From the NCBI GenBank assembly GCA_946479855.1, contig CAMLHL010000019.1:1-42573 (forward strand): a stretch of 42,573 nt of DNA, read 5' to 3'. Origin of the DNA: an uncultured Pseudomonadota bacterium (GTDB taxonomy: Bacteria > Pseudomonadota > Gammaproteobacteria > Burkholderiales > Rhodocyclaceae). The notes under the pieces were generated by a model, which did not search any database, had not been told where the DNA came from, and saw only the letters and a list, made by a program, of their open reading frames with translations. Within the stretch, counting starts at the first letter, position 1. Each line of letters starts with the position of its first letter. The translations under genes were made by a program, and so were the position numbers. Shown one piece after another: positions 33,030 through 42,463 of this stretch.

Positions 33030-34234
33030 GCCGCCGCCCCCTGACGGATCAAGGGCTTCTCGTTGATCGGCCAGGAACACCAGGTGGCCAGTACCGACAG
33101 CCCGATGGCCAGCGTCCAGGCCAGCGCGTAGGAGCCGGTCTGGTCGAAAATCCGCCCGCCCAGCCAGGCGCCGAGAAAACTCCCCAGCTGGTGGCCGAGA
33201 AAGACGATGCCAGTCAGCATCGACATATAGCGCAACCCGAAAATCTGGGCGACCAGCCCATTGGTCAGCGGCACCGTGCCCAGCCAGAGCAGGCCGATCA
33301 CCGCAGCAAAAATCCAGGCGCTTGCGGTCGACAGCGGGAAAAGCATGAAAATCAGGATAGCCACGGCGCGCAGGCCATAGATCAACACCAGCAGGTTCTT
33401 TTTGCTCGAGCGTCCGCCCCCCCAACCAAAAATGAACGAGCCGAAGATGTTGAAGAGGCCGATCAGGGCAACGGCCGTCATCCCGACATTGGCCGACAGC
33501 CCGCCATCGACCAGATAGGACGGCAGGTGCAGCATGATGAAGGCGGTCTGGAAGCCGCAGACGAAATAGCCCCAGAACAGGTAGTGGAAGCTGCGCTCGC
33601 CGCCCGCTTCACGCAACGCTTCGAGCACCGACTGCCCGCCCCCGGCGGCCGGCTTGTGACCGTCGGCCATGGCATAGGCGAGCGGCGCGATCAGCCCGAC
33701 GCCGGCGGCGAGCAGGACCAGTGCACTCTGCCAGCCGTAGCTGCTGATCAGCAGCTGCCCAACCGGCAGCACGGCAAACTGGCCGAACGAGCCGCCGGCG
33801 CTGGTGATGCCGAGCGCCAGGCTGCGCCGCTCCGGTGTCGTGTGACGGCCGACGACGCCCATGATGACGGCGAAAGTCGTTCCCGACAGGCCAAGCCCGA
33901 TCAGCACACCGGCCGACAGATCGAAACTCAGCGGCGTCGCCGCCTGCGCCATCAACACCAGGCCAATCACGTAGAGCACCGCCGCACCGAGGATCGTCCG
34001 TCCGGCGCCATGGCGGTCGGCCAGCGCCCCGGCGAACGGCGAAGCCAGGCCCCAGACCAGATTCTGCAGGGCGATGGCAAAGGAGAAGGTCTCGCGGCTC
34101 CAGCCGTGATCGACGGTCATCGGCTGCAGGAAAAGGCCGGCCGTGTGGCGGACGCCCATCGACAGGGTCAGGATGATGCAGCCGACGGTCAGGATGACCA
34201 GCGGCGTGCGCCAGGAAGTAGCAGTCGGGTTCAT
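33026..34234 (-). CDS. MFS transporter, OFA/monocarboxylate-like
   Basis: A 402-residue inner-membrane transporter with about 12 helices. The opening (LVILTVGCIILTLSMGVRHTAGLFLQPMTVDHGWSRETFSFAIAL) and the SPFAGALADRHGAGRTIL loop are typical of the family with OFA and monocarboxylate transporters. The charged loop between helices 6 and 7 (AMADGHKPAAGGGQSVLEALREAGG) is normal. The substrate is unknown. The ATG at 34234 matches the family start. uup stops 37 bases upstream. A small membrane protein is translationally coupled to its end. Confidence 0.87.
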   Translation of the reverse strand: MNPTATSWRTPLVILTVGCIILTLSMGVRHTAGLFLQPMTVDHGWSRETFSFAIALQNLVWGLASPFAGALADRHGAGRTILGAAVLYVIGLVLMAQAATPLSFDLSAGVLIGLGLSGTTFAVIMGVVGRHTTPERRSLALGITSAGGSFGQFAVLPVGQLLISSYGWQSALVLLAAGVGLIAPLAYAMADGHKPAAGGGQSVLEALREAGGERSFHYLFWGYFVCGFQTAFIMLHLPSYLVDGGLSANVGMTAVALIGLFNIFGSFIFGWGGGRSSKKNLLVLIYGLRAVAILIFMLFPLSTASAWIFAAVIGLLWLGTVPLTNGLVAQIFGLRYMSMLTGIVFLGHQLGSFLGAWLGGRIFDQTGSYALAWTLAIGLSVLATWCSWPINEKPLIRQGAAA

Positions 34235-34271
34235 ATCGCCATTGTTCGACAACGCCGTTGGAGTGCTGCGT

Positions 34272-36194
34272 TCAGGCCGGGTTCCCGCCACGTGATTCGA
34301 GCGTTTCCCAGCGTTCGAGCATGACCATCAGTTCGTCGTCGATGGCCGCCAGGCGTTCGGCGGCCTTTTGCGCGGCAGCCGCATCGCTCTGGTAAATGGC
34401 CGGATCTTCGAGCAGCTTGGACAATTCGGCCTGTTCGGCCTCCAGCCCGGCGATCTTGCCGGGCAGCGCCTCGAGTTCGCGCTGCTCCTTCCACGACAGC
34501 TTGTCGCCCTTGGCCTTGGCCGGTTCCGCCGCCTTGGCGACCGGCTTGGCTTCGGCCTTCGGCTTGGCCGCTTCCTTGGCGACACTGGCCTTGTAGCTGG
34601 CCCAGTCGCTATAGCCGCCGGCATATTCGTGCCAGTGGCCGTCGCCTTCGGCGGCGATGGTCTGGGTCACCACGTTGTCGAGGAAGGTCCGGTCATGGCT
34701 GACCAGGAACAGCGTGCCGTCGTAGTTCTGCAGCAGCTCTTCGAGCAGTTCCAGGGTGTCGATGTCGAGGTCGTTGGTCGGCTCGTCGAGGACCAGCACG
34801 TTGGCCGGCTTGGCGAACAGGCGGGCCAGCAGCAGGCGGTTGCGCTCGCCGCCGGACAGCGAGCTGACCGGCGAACGGGCCCGCTCCGGGGCGAACAGGA
34901 AGTCTTCGAGATAGCCGATCACGTGCTTTTTGGCGCCGCCGATCTCGACCCAGTCGGAGCCCGGCGAGATGACGTCGGACAGCGTCGAATCCGGGTCGAG
35001 CTGGGTACGGAACTGGTCGAAGTAGGCAATGTCCATTTTCGTACCCTGGCGGACGATACCCGAATCCGGCTGGATTTCACCGAGGAGCAGCCGCAGCAGC
35101 GTCGTCTTGCCAGCGCCATTGGGGCCGATCAGGCCGATCTTGTCGCCGCGCTGGATGCGCGTCGAGAAATCGCGAATAATCGTCCGTTGACCGTAGGATT
35201 TGGCGACATGTTCCAGTTCGGCGACCAGTTTGCCGCTCTTGTCGCCGGCATCGAGTTGCAGATTGACCTTGCCCATCCGCTCGCGCCGCGCCTGGCGTTC
35301 GGCGCGCAGCTTGTCCAGGCGCTGGACTCGGAAGACCGCCCGCGTCCGCCGCGCCTCGACGCCCTTACGGATCCACACCTCTTCTTCCTTGAGCAACTTG
35401 TCGGCACGGGCGTTGGCCAGCCCTTCCTCGTGCAGCTGGGCTTCCTTGCGCAGTTGGTATTCCTTGAAACTGCCGGGAAAACTGGCCAGCTTGCCGCGAT
35501 CGAGCTCGACGATACGGGTGCACACACGGTCGAGGAAGGAACGGTCGTGGGTGATGAAGAACAGCGTGACGCCGGATTCGATCAACAGCGTTTCCAGCCA
35601 TTCGATGGCGGCGATGTCGAGGTGGTTGGTCGGCTCGTCGAGGAGCAATACCTCGGGCGCCACGGCCAGTGCCTGGGCCAGCGCCAGCCGTTTCTTCTGG
35701 CCGCCGGACAGGCTGCCGACCTTCGCCTCGGGGTCCAGCCCGAAGCGGTCGATGACCCGCTCGGCCTGCGCCTCATAGGCCCAGGCGCCGCGCGCCTCGA
35801 GTTCGTGCTGGAGAGTGGACATCCGGGCCAGCAGCGCCTCGTGGTCGCCCTCGCCTTCGGCCATCTGGTGCGAAACCTCGTGGTATTCGGCGAGCAGCCT
35901 GGAATTTTCGCCCATGCCGGAAATAACCGCTTCGAAAACGGTCGACTCGGCATCGAAGGGGGGCTCCTGCGGCACATAGCCGACACGGATGCCGGGCTGC
36001 ACCCAGACCTCGCCATCATCCAGCCGGCCACGCCCGGAGCCGGCCGCCATGGCGGCGAGCAGCGACGACTTGCCGGTGCCGTTGCGGCCGATCAGCGCCA
36101 CCCGTTCGCCCGGATCGAGCAGAAAATCGGCGTGATCGAGGAGCGGCACGTGGCCGTAGGCAAGGCAGGCGTCAGTCAGTTTGAGGTAGGGCAT
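34272..36194 (-). CDS. uup: ABC-F ATPase Uup
   Basis: A 640-residue cytoplasmic protein with two ABC domains. Walker A motifs are GRNGTGKSS (about 36) and GPNGAGKTT (near 350); LSGGQKKRLALA and LSGGERNRLLLA are the signature motifs, with LLDEPTNHLDI and VLDEPTNDLDI the Walker B motifs. A linker (RARRTRAVFRVQRLDKLRAERQARRERMG) joins them. The C-terminal coiled coil (LPGKIAGLEAEQAELSKLL) after a lysine/alanine-rich tail is the DNA-binding part in Uup. Uup acts on ribosomes or DNA and limits transposon excision in E. coli. The start MPYLKLTD at 36194 is preferred over a longer frame rich in Cys and Arg. Confidence 0.95.
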   Translation of the reverse strand: MPYLKLTDACLAYGHVPLLDHADFLLDPGERVALIGRNGTGKSSLLAAMAAGSGRGRLDDGEVWVQPGIRVGYVPQEPPFDAESTVFEAVISGMGENSRLLAEYHEVSHQMAEGEGDHEALLARMSTLQHELEARGAWAYEAQAERVIDRFGLDPEAKVGSLSGGQKKRLALAQALAVAPEVLLLDEPTNHLDIAAIEWLETLLIESGVTLFFITHDRSFLDRVCTRIVELDRGKLASFPGSFKEYQLRKEAQLHEEGLANARADKLLKEEEVWIRKGVEARRTRAVFRVQRLDKLRAERQARRERMGKVNLQLDAGDKSGKLVAELEHVAKSYGQRTIIRDFSTRIQRGDKIGLIGPNGAGKTTLLRLLLGEIQPDSGIVRQGTKMDIAYFDQFRTQLDPDSTLSDVISPGSDWVEIGGAKKHVIGYLEDFLFAPERARSPVSSLSGGERNRLLLARLFAKPANVLVLDEPTNDLDIDTLELLEELLQNYDGTLFLVSHDRTFLDNVVTQTIAAEGDGHWHEYAGGYSDWASYKASVAKEAAKPKAEAKPVAKAAEPAKAKGDKLSWKEQRELEALPGKIAGLEAEQAELSKLLEDPAIYQSDAAAAQKAAERLAAIDDELMVMLERWETLESRGGNPA

Positions 36195-36320
36195 GGCACA
36201 CGGTGGAGGCAGCGCCGGTTTGGCGCCGCGTTGGCAGAACCGGCATTTTAGCCGCTTGGCGCAGCACCGGCCGCATCTATCGCAAGCCCGGCCGCCCCGG
36301 TACAATGCCGCCTCCTAAGC

Positions 36321-36395
36321 GTCTCCATAGTTAAATGGATATAACGGCTCCCTCCTAAGGAGCAGTTCCTGGTTCGATTCCGGGTGGGGACGCCA
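36321..36395 (+). tRNA. tRNA-Arg(CCU)
   Basis: A 75-base tRNA including encoded CCA. The acceptor GTCTCCA pairs with TGGGGAC, the discriminator is G, the D-arm GTTAAATGGATATAAC is like E. coli argW, the anticodon stem GCTCC/GGAGC closes the loop CTCCTAA with anticodon CCT, and the T-loop is TTCGATT. A TACAAT box at 36301-36306 is the probable -10 element. Such tRNA-Arg genes are often integration targets, but no element is seen here. Confidence 0.95.
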
Positions 36396-36563
36396 CCCCA
36401 TTTCCGGCGTCGGCGCCTGCTTCTTAACTGGCTGTACAGAATCAAAGCCGGATTGGCGCCACCGGCTCAGGCGCGAACCGAAGCGATGGTGAGGGGACGC
36501 AACAACGCCACGGGGCCAAGACAAGCCTTCATCTTCAGTTCATTGCGAAGCAACCGACCAGCC

Positions 36564-37340
36564 ATGAGACCGGCCAGAAAATTCCCCCAGCATTCCGTCG
36601 ATATCAGTGAAGAAGACGGCGTCCGCAACCTGCACTTCGGCTCGGACTGGATTCAGGGCGCCATGCGCATCGCCCGGCCGTGGTCGCTGGAACTGGCCTA
36701 TACGCGCGAAATGATGGCCGGCCTGCTCCTCCGGCCGCTGCAGCACTGGCCGCGCAGCGCGCTGCTGGTCGGCCTTGGCGCCGGTTCGCTGGCCAAGTTC
36801 ATCTATCGCTATCTGCCGGATTGCCGGATCACCGTCGTCGAAATCAACCCGCAGGTGGAATTCATCGCCCGCCAGTTTTTCAAGCTGCCCGACGACCCGC
36901 GCCGCCTCGACGTGGTTATCGGCTGCGGCGCTGACTACATGCTGGGCGGCGAGCGCCGTTTCGATCTGATCCTGGTCGACGGTTACGATCCCGAGGCCCG
37001 GGCCGGCGTCCTCGATACCGAACCTTTTTACCAGGCCTGCCGCGCCCGCCTGAGCGACGACGGCCTGTGCAGCATCAACCTGCTCGGTCGCAACCGGGGC
37101 TTTCAGGGCAGCGTCGAACGGATCAAGTCGGCGTTCGACGGCCGAGTCGCCGTCTTTCCGTCCTGCGACAGCGGCAACACCATTGCTTTCGCCACCGGCG
37201 GCAACCCGGTCGATGTCTCGCTCGACGAGATGCGCGCCCGCGCCACGCAGTTGAAAAAAGACACCCGCCTCGACCTGCTGCCGACGATCAGCCGCCTGCA
37301 ACTCAGCCATCCCTTGCCCGACGGCCATCTGCGCATCTGA
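36564..37340 (+). CDS. Spermidine synthase-like protein
   Basis: A 258-residue protein of the polyamine aminopropyltransferase superfamily. The Rossmann core has SALLVGLGAGSLAKFIYRYLPDCRITVVEINPQVEFIARQFF (near 70-110) and RRFDLILVDGYD (near 136). The N-terminal beta region (NLHFGSDWIQGAMRIARPWSLELAYTREMM) is like that of SpeE. The usual catalytic aspartate of SpeE is represented by the Asp in LVDGYD. The substrate cannot be named; many such homologues are not true spermidine synthases. The ATG at 36564 is chosen because the conserved part begins soon after. It follows tRNA-Arg. Confidence 0.82.
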   Translation: MRPARKFPQHSVDISEEDGVRNLHFGSDWIQGAMRIARPWSLELAYTREMMAGLLLRPLQHWPRSALLVGLGAGSLAKFIYRYLPDCRITVVEINPQVEFIARQFFKLPDDPRRLDVVIGCGADYMLGGERRFDLILVDGYDPEARAGVLDTEPFYQACRARLSDDGLCSINLLGRNRGFQGSVERIKSAFDGRVAVFPSCDSGNTIAFATGGNPVDVSLDEMRARATQLKKDTRLDLLPTISRLQLSHPLPDGHLRI

Positions 37341-37477
37341 ATCATCCGGACCTTGTTTTTCTCCGGGGCTGGGCTACAAATAATGATGCCCTCCACCGAT
37401 AACGACTACAAGGCGGCAAAAAAATAACAAGCAGGGGTATTGACCTGACTTTTATTTTTTCATTCGAGGAGGCGCTA

Positions 37478-37756
37478 ATGCTGTCGATTCAGGATGTTAT
37501 TGATTATTGCGATCTCGATCGTGGTGAAATCGAGGCGATTGCCGAACACGAACATATTCCTATCACCGTGGCCGCCGAGATGAGCGAATCTCTGGTGTGC
37601 TCGCCGGAAGGCGTTTGCCGCCTGCATATGATGTTTCTCGAAAACATGCAGCAAGCCTTCGATGCAGGTCGTTACGAGCATGTGCAGGAACTGGCCCAGG
37701 CTTACGAACACCTGCAACGCTCTCATCCACTTCCCCAGATGGCCGCTGCTCACTGA
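37478..37756 (+). CDS. Conserved hypothetical protein, 92 residues
   Basis: A small soluble, helical protein with a very strong ribosome-binding site (GAGGAGG, seven bases before the ATG), which makes it likely to be well expressed. The sequence is rich in His, Glu and Met (EIEAIAEHEHIPITVAAEM, then SPEGVCRLHMMFLENMQQAFDAGRYEHVQEL). No domain is recognised. Its own upstream A/T-rich leader (37341-37477) separates it from the spermidine synthase-like gene. A strong hairpin follows the stop. Confidence 0.75.
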   Translation: MLSIQDVIDYCDLDRGEIEAIAEHEHIPITVAAEMSESLVCSPEGVCRLHMMFLENMQQAFDAGRYEHVQELAQAYEHLQRSHPLPQMAAAH

Positions 37757-37799
37757 CCCGGGGAGCCGTTCTGGTCCCCGCTTCGCTGAGTGGAAATCG

Positions 37800-37830
37800 A
37801 CAAGACCCGGAGCGATCCGGGCCTTGTTTT
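37800..37830. terminator. Hairpin terminator after the 92-residue gene
   Basis: CCCGGA-GCGA-TCCGGG is extended by outer CAAG/CTTG pairing and followed by TTTT on the plus strand. It lies between two convergent genes. Confidence 0.8.
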
Positions 37831-37895
37831 GAATTTGGCTGGATTATCCGGTCGACCGTAGCGGCCGGAGGCCTCCCACCGCCGGCATCGCGCGC

Positions 37896-38570
37896 CTAGC
37901 CCTGCCGGACGTGGCCGTAACCGTTCTCGACGGCGTAGAGCGCGACTTGGACGCGGCTGCTCATGTTCAGTTTTTTGAAAATATTCTGGACATGGATTTT
38001 CACGGTGCTCTCGGCCAGATCAAGCTTGCGGGCGATTTCCTTGTTGCTCTCGCCTTGGGCCAGCGAGGCAAGGATGTCGCGTTCGCGCGGCGAAAAACGG
38101 TCGCGCTCGACCGTCGCCGATTCCGCCTTGGGCGGATTGCGCACGCCCTGGATCAGCTTGGCGGTCATTTGCTGGGAGACCACGGATTCGCCCTGGGCCG
38201 CCCGGCGGATGGCATCGACCAGCGCATCGGTTTCGATGTTTTTCAGCAAGTAGCCGCTGGCGCCGGCCCGCAGGGCATCCATCAGATCCTGCGCGTCTTC
38301 GGATACGGTCAGCATCAGGACACGCACCTCGGGCATTTCCTCGGCGATGACCTTGACCGCCTCCAGTCCGGAAACCCCCGGCATATGCAGGTCGAGCAGG
38401 GCAACATCGGGCTTCAGCGAGCGTACGCGCTTGATCCCTTCGAGCCCGTCGCCCGCCTCGCCCACCACCTCGAAATCGTCGTTGCGCTGCAGCAGCGACT
38501 TGATGCCACTGCGGAACAGCGTGTGGTCGTCGACCAGCAGGACACGAATTTTTTCACTCATTTCAGACAA
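37896..38570 (-). CDS. narL: NarL-type response regulator
   Basis: A 224-residue two-component regulator. The receiver domain has DD at residues 14-15 and the phosphorylation site Asp60 (DVALLDLHMPG), the switch region MLTVSEDAQDLMDALRAGASGYLLKN, and a C-terminal LuxR-type HTH (FSPRERDILASLAQGESNKEIARKLDLAESTVKIHVQNIFKKL). It overlaps the sensor gene by 8 bases, so the pair is coupled. NarL responds to nitrate and nitrite in E. coli and controls respiratory genes; here the neighbouring nrt genes point to nitrate as the signal too. Confidence 0.9.
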   Translation of the reverse strand: MSEMSEKIRVLLVDDHTLFRSGIKSLLQRNDDFEVVGEAGDGLEGIKRVRSLKPDVALLDLHMPGVSGLEAVKVIAEEMPEVRVLMLTVSEDAQDLMDALRAGASGYLLKNIETDALVDAIRRAAQGESVVSQQMTAKLIQGVRNPPKAESATVERDRFSPRERDILASLAQGESNKEIARKLDLAESTVKIHVQNIFKKLNMSSRVQVALYAVENGYGHVRQG

Positions 38571-40503
38571 GCTCCCTGTATTCTTTCGGCAGGGTCAGGG
38601 TAACGCACGACCCCTCCCCCGGCTTTGATGTTATCCGACATTCGCCACCAATGCGGTGGGCGCGTTCGCGCATGATCTGCAGGCCGACATGCCAATCGGA
38701 CAGGCAGTTCGGATCGTTTTCCGGGTCGAAACCGCGCCCGTCGTCCTCGATCAGAATCCGGCTGGTGCCGATTTCCCGCTTGACGACCACCCGGACATGC
38801 CGGGCGCCGGCATGCTTGCGGATATTGGACAGCGATTCCTGAACGATATGCATGACCTGGATTTCGTCGGTTGGCAGCATCGGCGCACCGCTGCCGATGC
38901 GCTCGAATTTGGTCTGGATGCCGGTCTGGCCTTCGAATTTTTCCAGCGCCGCATTGATCGCCGAATCGAGATCGGACTGATGGACGCGAGTCCGAAAATG
39001 AACCAGCAATTCGCGCACATCATCGTAGCTTTCCTGGACGCCCTCGCGCAACTGGCCGGCCGTCTGCATCGCCTCTTCAGTCTTGCCCTTGCGCAGCGAA
39101 TCCTGCAGCAACTGGACCTGGATATTGAGAAAGGCCAGGCCCTGGGCGATCGAGTCATGCAACTCCTGGGCAAGCAGGTTACGCTCCTCAGACACCGCCA
39201 GCTCCTTCTCGCGGGATTTCAGGCGCTGGTTCTCGATGGCCACGCCAAGATGGTGCCCGAGCGTTTCCAGCAGGTGGATTTCCTGCTCGGACAAGGCTTG
39301 CGGCCGCCGGAAATAGAGATTGTAGACACCGAGTTTCTGCTTGTCGCACAGGATGCTGAAGGCCGTTGCCGTGGCAAAGCCCTCGCGGATGCAGGTGCGC
39401 AATTTCATGCCGGCCGGCGGGTTGACCGTAGCAAAGGCTGTCGGAATACCGCTCTGGAAAACATCGCCGCACATGCACTCGCCACAGTTCATTACCGCCT
39501 CGCGGGCGATGAATTCCTCGGACAAGCCCTGGCAGGCCATCAGATAAAGCGTGTCCGAAGACTGCTGGTACAGGCGCACCGCCCCCGCATCGGCCCCCAG
39601 CGCCGAGATCAGGCGGTCCAGAAACCCCGAGCACAAAGCTTCCAGCGGCGCCGGTTCGCTGAGAAAGGCGGTCACCGAATAGAGAATGCCGAGTTCGTGA
39701 TTACGCTGGGCCAGGCGGCTGGTTTCCGCCTCGACGCGCTCCTCGAGGGTGCTGTAGGCGCTCTGCAGGTGCTCGGCCATCTGGTTAAAACCGTACGCCA
39801 GACCGCCAAGTTCGTCGTCGCTGGCGACCGGCAGGCGAACCGTCAGATCGTCGCCGGTCATGCGCTGCATGCCGGCATGCAGCACGCCGACCGGACGGAT
39901 GACCAGGCGGAAGAAGAAGCTGATCAGGATTAGCGTGCCGAGGATGGTCAGAATGATCAGCGCCGCCTGCACCGTGCGCAGCAGGTTGGTATCGAAGGCA
40001 TAGCTGTGCTCCATGGCCAGCGTCAGTTCGTCGATGCCGCTGACGAAAGGCTCGAGTTCGTCGTCGAATTGGTCCAGTGCGCTCTCGCGATCGCCCCGGT
40101 TGCCGGCCAGATAGTGGTTCACCAAGGGCTGTACCTTTTCCTGCCAGGCCACCCTGACCTCGTGCAACTGCTGCTGGACAGCCTCGTTGCGCGGGGTGGA
40201 CAGCGGCCTGACCGGATCACCCAGCTGAAGGTCGCGCAAGACCTTGTCGTAGTGCTTCATTTCCTCGCCCAGCACCTGGGCCACCGTCACATCCTGGACT
40301 TTCGATTCCAGCCCGCGCGCCATCAGGTGGCCCATGCGGTAAGCCCGCATGCGCAGGCTGCCGGCATCGTTGATCGCGGCCGCCACCCCTTCCAGCTGCC
40401 AGGAAATAAGCAGCGTCAGGCCGATCGCTCCGGCGGCCACGGCGAAGAAAATCACCAGCATGCCGACGATCTTGCGTGAAAGCTTGCCCGGATTGGCTAA
40501 CAT
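38563..40503 (-). CDS. narX: NarX-type nitrate sensor kinase
   Basis: A 646-residue membrane histidine kinase. The first helix is at about 13-34; the periplasmic part starts with a P-box like that of NarX (INDAGSLRMRAYRMGHLMARG), which binds nitrate. A second helix (about 176-202), a HAMP region and a GAF-like module (about 285-425) follow. The GAF module has a cysteine group, CGECMCG. The phosphoacceptor His449 lies in ELHDSIAQGLAFLN, with an N-box (QESLSNIRKHAG) and the DDGRGFDP ATP site. The ATG at 40503 is chosen over an upstream TTG. It is followed directly by narL. Confidence 0.9.
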   Translation of the reverse strand: MLANPGKLSRKIVGMLVIFFAVAAGAIGLTLLISWQLEGVAAAINDAGSLRMRAYRMGHLMARGLESKVQDVTVAQVLGEEMKHYDKVLRDLQLGDPVRPLSTPRNEAVQQQLHEVRVAWQEKVQPLVNHYLAGNRGDRESALDQFDDELEPFVSGIDELTLAMEHSYAFDTNLLRTVQAALIILTILGTLILISFFFRLVIRPVGVLHAGMQRMTGDDLTVRLPVASDDELGGLAYGFNQMAEHLQSAYSTLEERVEAETSRLAQRNHELGILYSVTAFLSEPAPLEALCSGFLDRLISALGADAGAVRLYQQSSDTLYLMACQGLSEEFIAREAVMNCGECMCGDVFQSGIPTAFATVNPPAGMKLRTCIREGFATATAFSILCDKQKLGVYNLYFRRPQALSEQEIHLLETLGHHLGVAIENQRLKSREKELAVSEERNLLAQELHDSIAQGLAFLNIQVQLLQDSLRKGKTEEAMQTAGQLREGVQESYDDVRELLVHFRTRVHQSDLDSAINAALEKFEGQTGIQTKFERIGSGAPMLPTDEIQVMHIVQESLSNIRKHAGARHVRVVVKREIGTSRILIEDDGRGFDPENDPNCLSDWHVGLQIMRERAHRIGGECRITSKPGEGSCVTLTLPKEYRELV

Positions 40504-40572
40504 CCTTTGGTTCCGTAACAAAATTTGCCAACCATAGCGCCCCGCCGGGGAAATTCAAAGGGCTTGCATCAA

Positions 40573-40603
40573 GAAAAAAGCCCGCCGGGGTCGACCGGCG
40601 GGC
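40573..40603 (-). terminator. Terminator after nrtD
   Basis: GCCCGCCGG and CCGGCGGGC (40580-40588 and 40595-40603) form a 9-bp stem followed on the minus strand by a T-run. It separates nrtD from narX. Confidence 0.9.
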
Positions 40604-40656
40604 AAAAATCGCCGCGGAGAGAGCACAACGGCGATGGGAGCGAGCAAGCGGAGGAT

Positions 40657-41457
40657 TTAGGCAGCCTCCTTCTCGACAGCGGCCTGCTTTTCGTAGAGAA
40701 ACTCCAGCACCGCGGCGCGGCAGTCGATGTAGGCCGGATCGTGGGCCAGCGTCAGGCGCTGGCGCGGCCGCGGCAGGTGCACATCGAGGATTTCGCCGAT
40801 GCTCGCCGCCGGGCCGTTGGTCATCATCACGATGCGGTCGGAGAGCAGCACGGCCTCGTCGACATCGTGAGTGACCATGACGACGGTCGCCCTGGTGGCT
40901 TCGCAGATCTTCATCAGCTCGTCCTGCAGCTTGGCGCGGGTCAGCGCGTCGAGCGCGCCGAACGGCTCGTCCATCAGCAGCACCTTCGGTTCCATGGACA
41001 GGGCGCGGGCGATGCCGACGCGCTGCTTCATGCCGCCGGAGATTTCGTGCGGATACTTGTGCGCAGCGTGAGCCAGGCCGACCAGTTCGATCGCTGCCTG
41101 CGTCCGTGCCTTGAGCTTCGGCTTGCCTTCCTGGCTGCCGAAGACGCGCTCGACGGCGAGGTAGATGTTCTCGAAGCAAGTCAGCCAGGGCAGCAGGCTG
41201 TGGTTCTGGAAAACCACGGCGCGTTCCGGGCCGGGGCCGTTGATTTCACGGCCTTCGAGCAGCAGCACGCCGTCGGTGGGTTTGGTCAGGCCGGCGATCA
41301 GGTTCAACAGCGTCGATTTGCCGCAACCGGAGTGGCCGATCAGGGCGATGAACTCGCCTTGCTTGATGGTCAGGTCGATTTCGCGCAGGGCGACGAACTT
41401 GCCTTTCTTGGTGTCGAAAGTCTGGCCGACACGCTCGATTTGGACGAATTTTTCCAT
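40657..41457 (-). CDS. nrtD: Nitrate ABC transporter ATP-binding protein
   Basis: A 266-residue ATPase of the nitrate/sulfonate/taurine ABC family. Walker A is GHSGCGKST (41-49), the signature ISGGMKQRVGIA lies near residue 138, Walker B is KVLLMDEPF near 158, and the D-loop and switch His follow (VVMVTHDVDEAVLLSDRI). Length is typical. A GGAGC site precedes the ATG. It lies 12 bases after nrtB, so nrtA-nrtB-nrtD form an operon ended by the hairpin at 40573-40603. It energises uptake of nitrate, probably for assimilation. Confidence 0.9.
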   Translation of the reverse strand: MEKFVQIERVGQTFDTKKGKFVALREIDLTIKQGEFIALIGHSGCGKSTLLNLIAGLTKPTDGVLLLEGREINGPGPERAVVFQNHSLLPWLTCFENIYLAVERVFGSQEGKPKLKARTQAAIELVGLAHAAHKYPHEISGGMKQRVGIARALSMEPKVLLMDEPFGALDALTRAKLQDELMKICEATRATVVMVTHDVDEAVLLSDRIVMMTNGPAASIGEILDVHLPRPRQRLTLAHDPAYIDCRAAVLEFLYEKQAAVEKEAA

Positions 41458-41469
41458 GATGTTGGCTCC

Positions 41470-42399
41470 TTACGACGATTCTTTGGTCAGCTTCTTGGCC
41501 AGCAGGATCAGCGCCTGCTCGAGGATCAGGCCGACGATGCCGATGATGAAAATGGCGATGATGATGTGCTCGACCTTGAGGTTGTTCCATTCGTCCCACA
41601 CCCAGAAGCCGATGCCGACGCCGCCGGTCAGCATTTCGGCGGCGACGATGACCAGCCAGGCGGTGCCGATGGACAGCCGGATGCCGGTCAGCATGTAGGG
41701 CAGCACGGCCGGGAAGAGGATCTTGGTGACGACCTTCCACTCCGACAGCGCCAGCACGCGGGCAACGTTCAGGTAATCCTGCGGCACGCGCTGGACGCCC
41801 TGGGCGGTGTTCATGATCATCGGCCAGATCGAGCAGATAAAGATAGTGTAGGTCGCCGCCGGGTCGGCCTTCTTGAACACCAAGAGGCCGATCGGCAACC
41901 AGGCCAGCGGCGAGACCGGCCGCAGCAGGCTGATGATCGGATTGACCATGGCCGACAGGAAGGCCGAGCGGCCGAGGATGAAGCCGAGCGGGATGCCGAC
42001 CAGCGCCGCGAAGCCGAAGCCGATGCCGACGCGCTGCAGCGAGGCCAGCACGTTCCAGCCGATGCCCTGGTCGTTCGGCCCGTTGCGGTAGAAGGGGTCG
42101 GCGAACAGCGCGACCGCCGCCGCCCAGGTCTGGGCCGGGCCGGGAATGCTGCCGCCCTTGTGGGTGGCGACATGCCAGATGCCGAGCAGGATCAACAAGC
42201 CGAGCACCGGCGGCAACACCGCCCGGCCGGCGGCGGCAAGCTTCTCGCCGAACAGCGTCCCGACGGCCACTGCAGCTACGTTTTCCATTTTCTTTTCCTT
42301 GGCCGGCTCGGCGACTGCTGCCGCGACCGGCTGACTGGGGGAGCTACGGTCGACTGGCTGTTCAGTGCCAAAATCACCGTGCATCGTCATTGCGCTCAT
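41470..42399 (-). CDS. nrtB: Nitrate ABC transporter permease
   Basis: A 309-residue inner-membrane permease of the NrtB/SsuC type with about six helices and the EAA-like cytoplasmic loop (VLALSEWKVVTKILFPAVLPYMLTGIRLSIGTAW). The N-terminal 90 residues are a charged extension before the first helix (LPPVLGLLILLGIWHVATH). The ATG at 42399 is chosen because GGAGAACGAG precedes it, in preference to a GTG four codons upstream. The closest family roles are nitrate, cyanate and bicarbonate; the neighbouring NarXL argues for nitrate. It is followed by nrtD at 12 bases. Confidence 0.88.
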   Translation of the reverse strand: MSAMTMHGDFGTEQPVDRSSPSQPVAAAVAEPAKEKKMENVAAVAVGTLFGEKLAAAGRAVLPPVLGLLILLGIWHVATHKGGSIPGPAQTWAAAVALFADPFYRNGPNDQGIGWNVLASLQRVGIGFGFAALVGIPLGFILGRSAFLSAMVNPIISLLRPVSPLAWLPIGLLVFKKADPAATYTIFICSIWPMIMNTAQGVQRVPQDYLNVARVLALSEWKVVTKILFPAVLPYMLTGIRLSIGTAWLVIVAAEMLTGGVGIGFWVWDEWNNLKVEHIIIAIFIIGIVGLILEQALILLAKKLTKESS

Positions 42400-42463
42400 C
42401 TCGTTCTCCACAGGGTTTCATCGCCCCCGCCGCAGCGGGAGCGATGGCGACTCAATCGGCTGA

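Noticed and set aside
34368..36251. A 627-codon open frame on the plus strand
   Set aside because: It lies wholly antisense to uup and is rich in repeated Gly/Leu/Arg of the kind produced by GC-rich codon bias. The opposite strand has all Uup motifs.
36321..36395. A second integration site at tRNA-Arg
   Set aside because: No repeated tRNA 3' end and no integrase gene lie downstream; flanking genes look like core genes.
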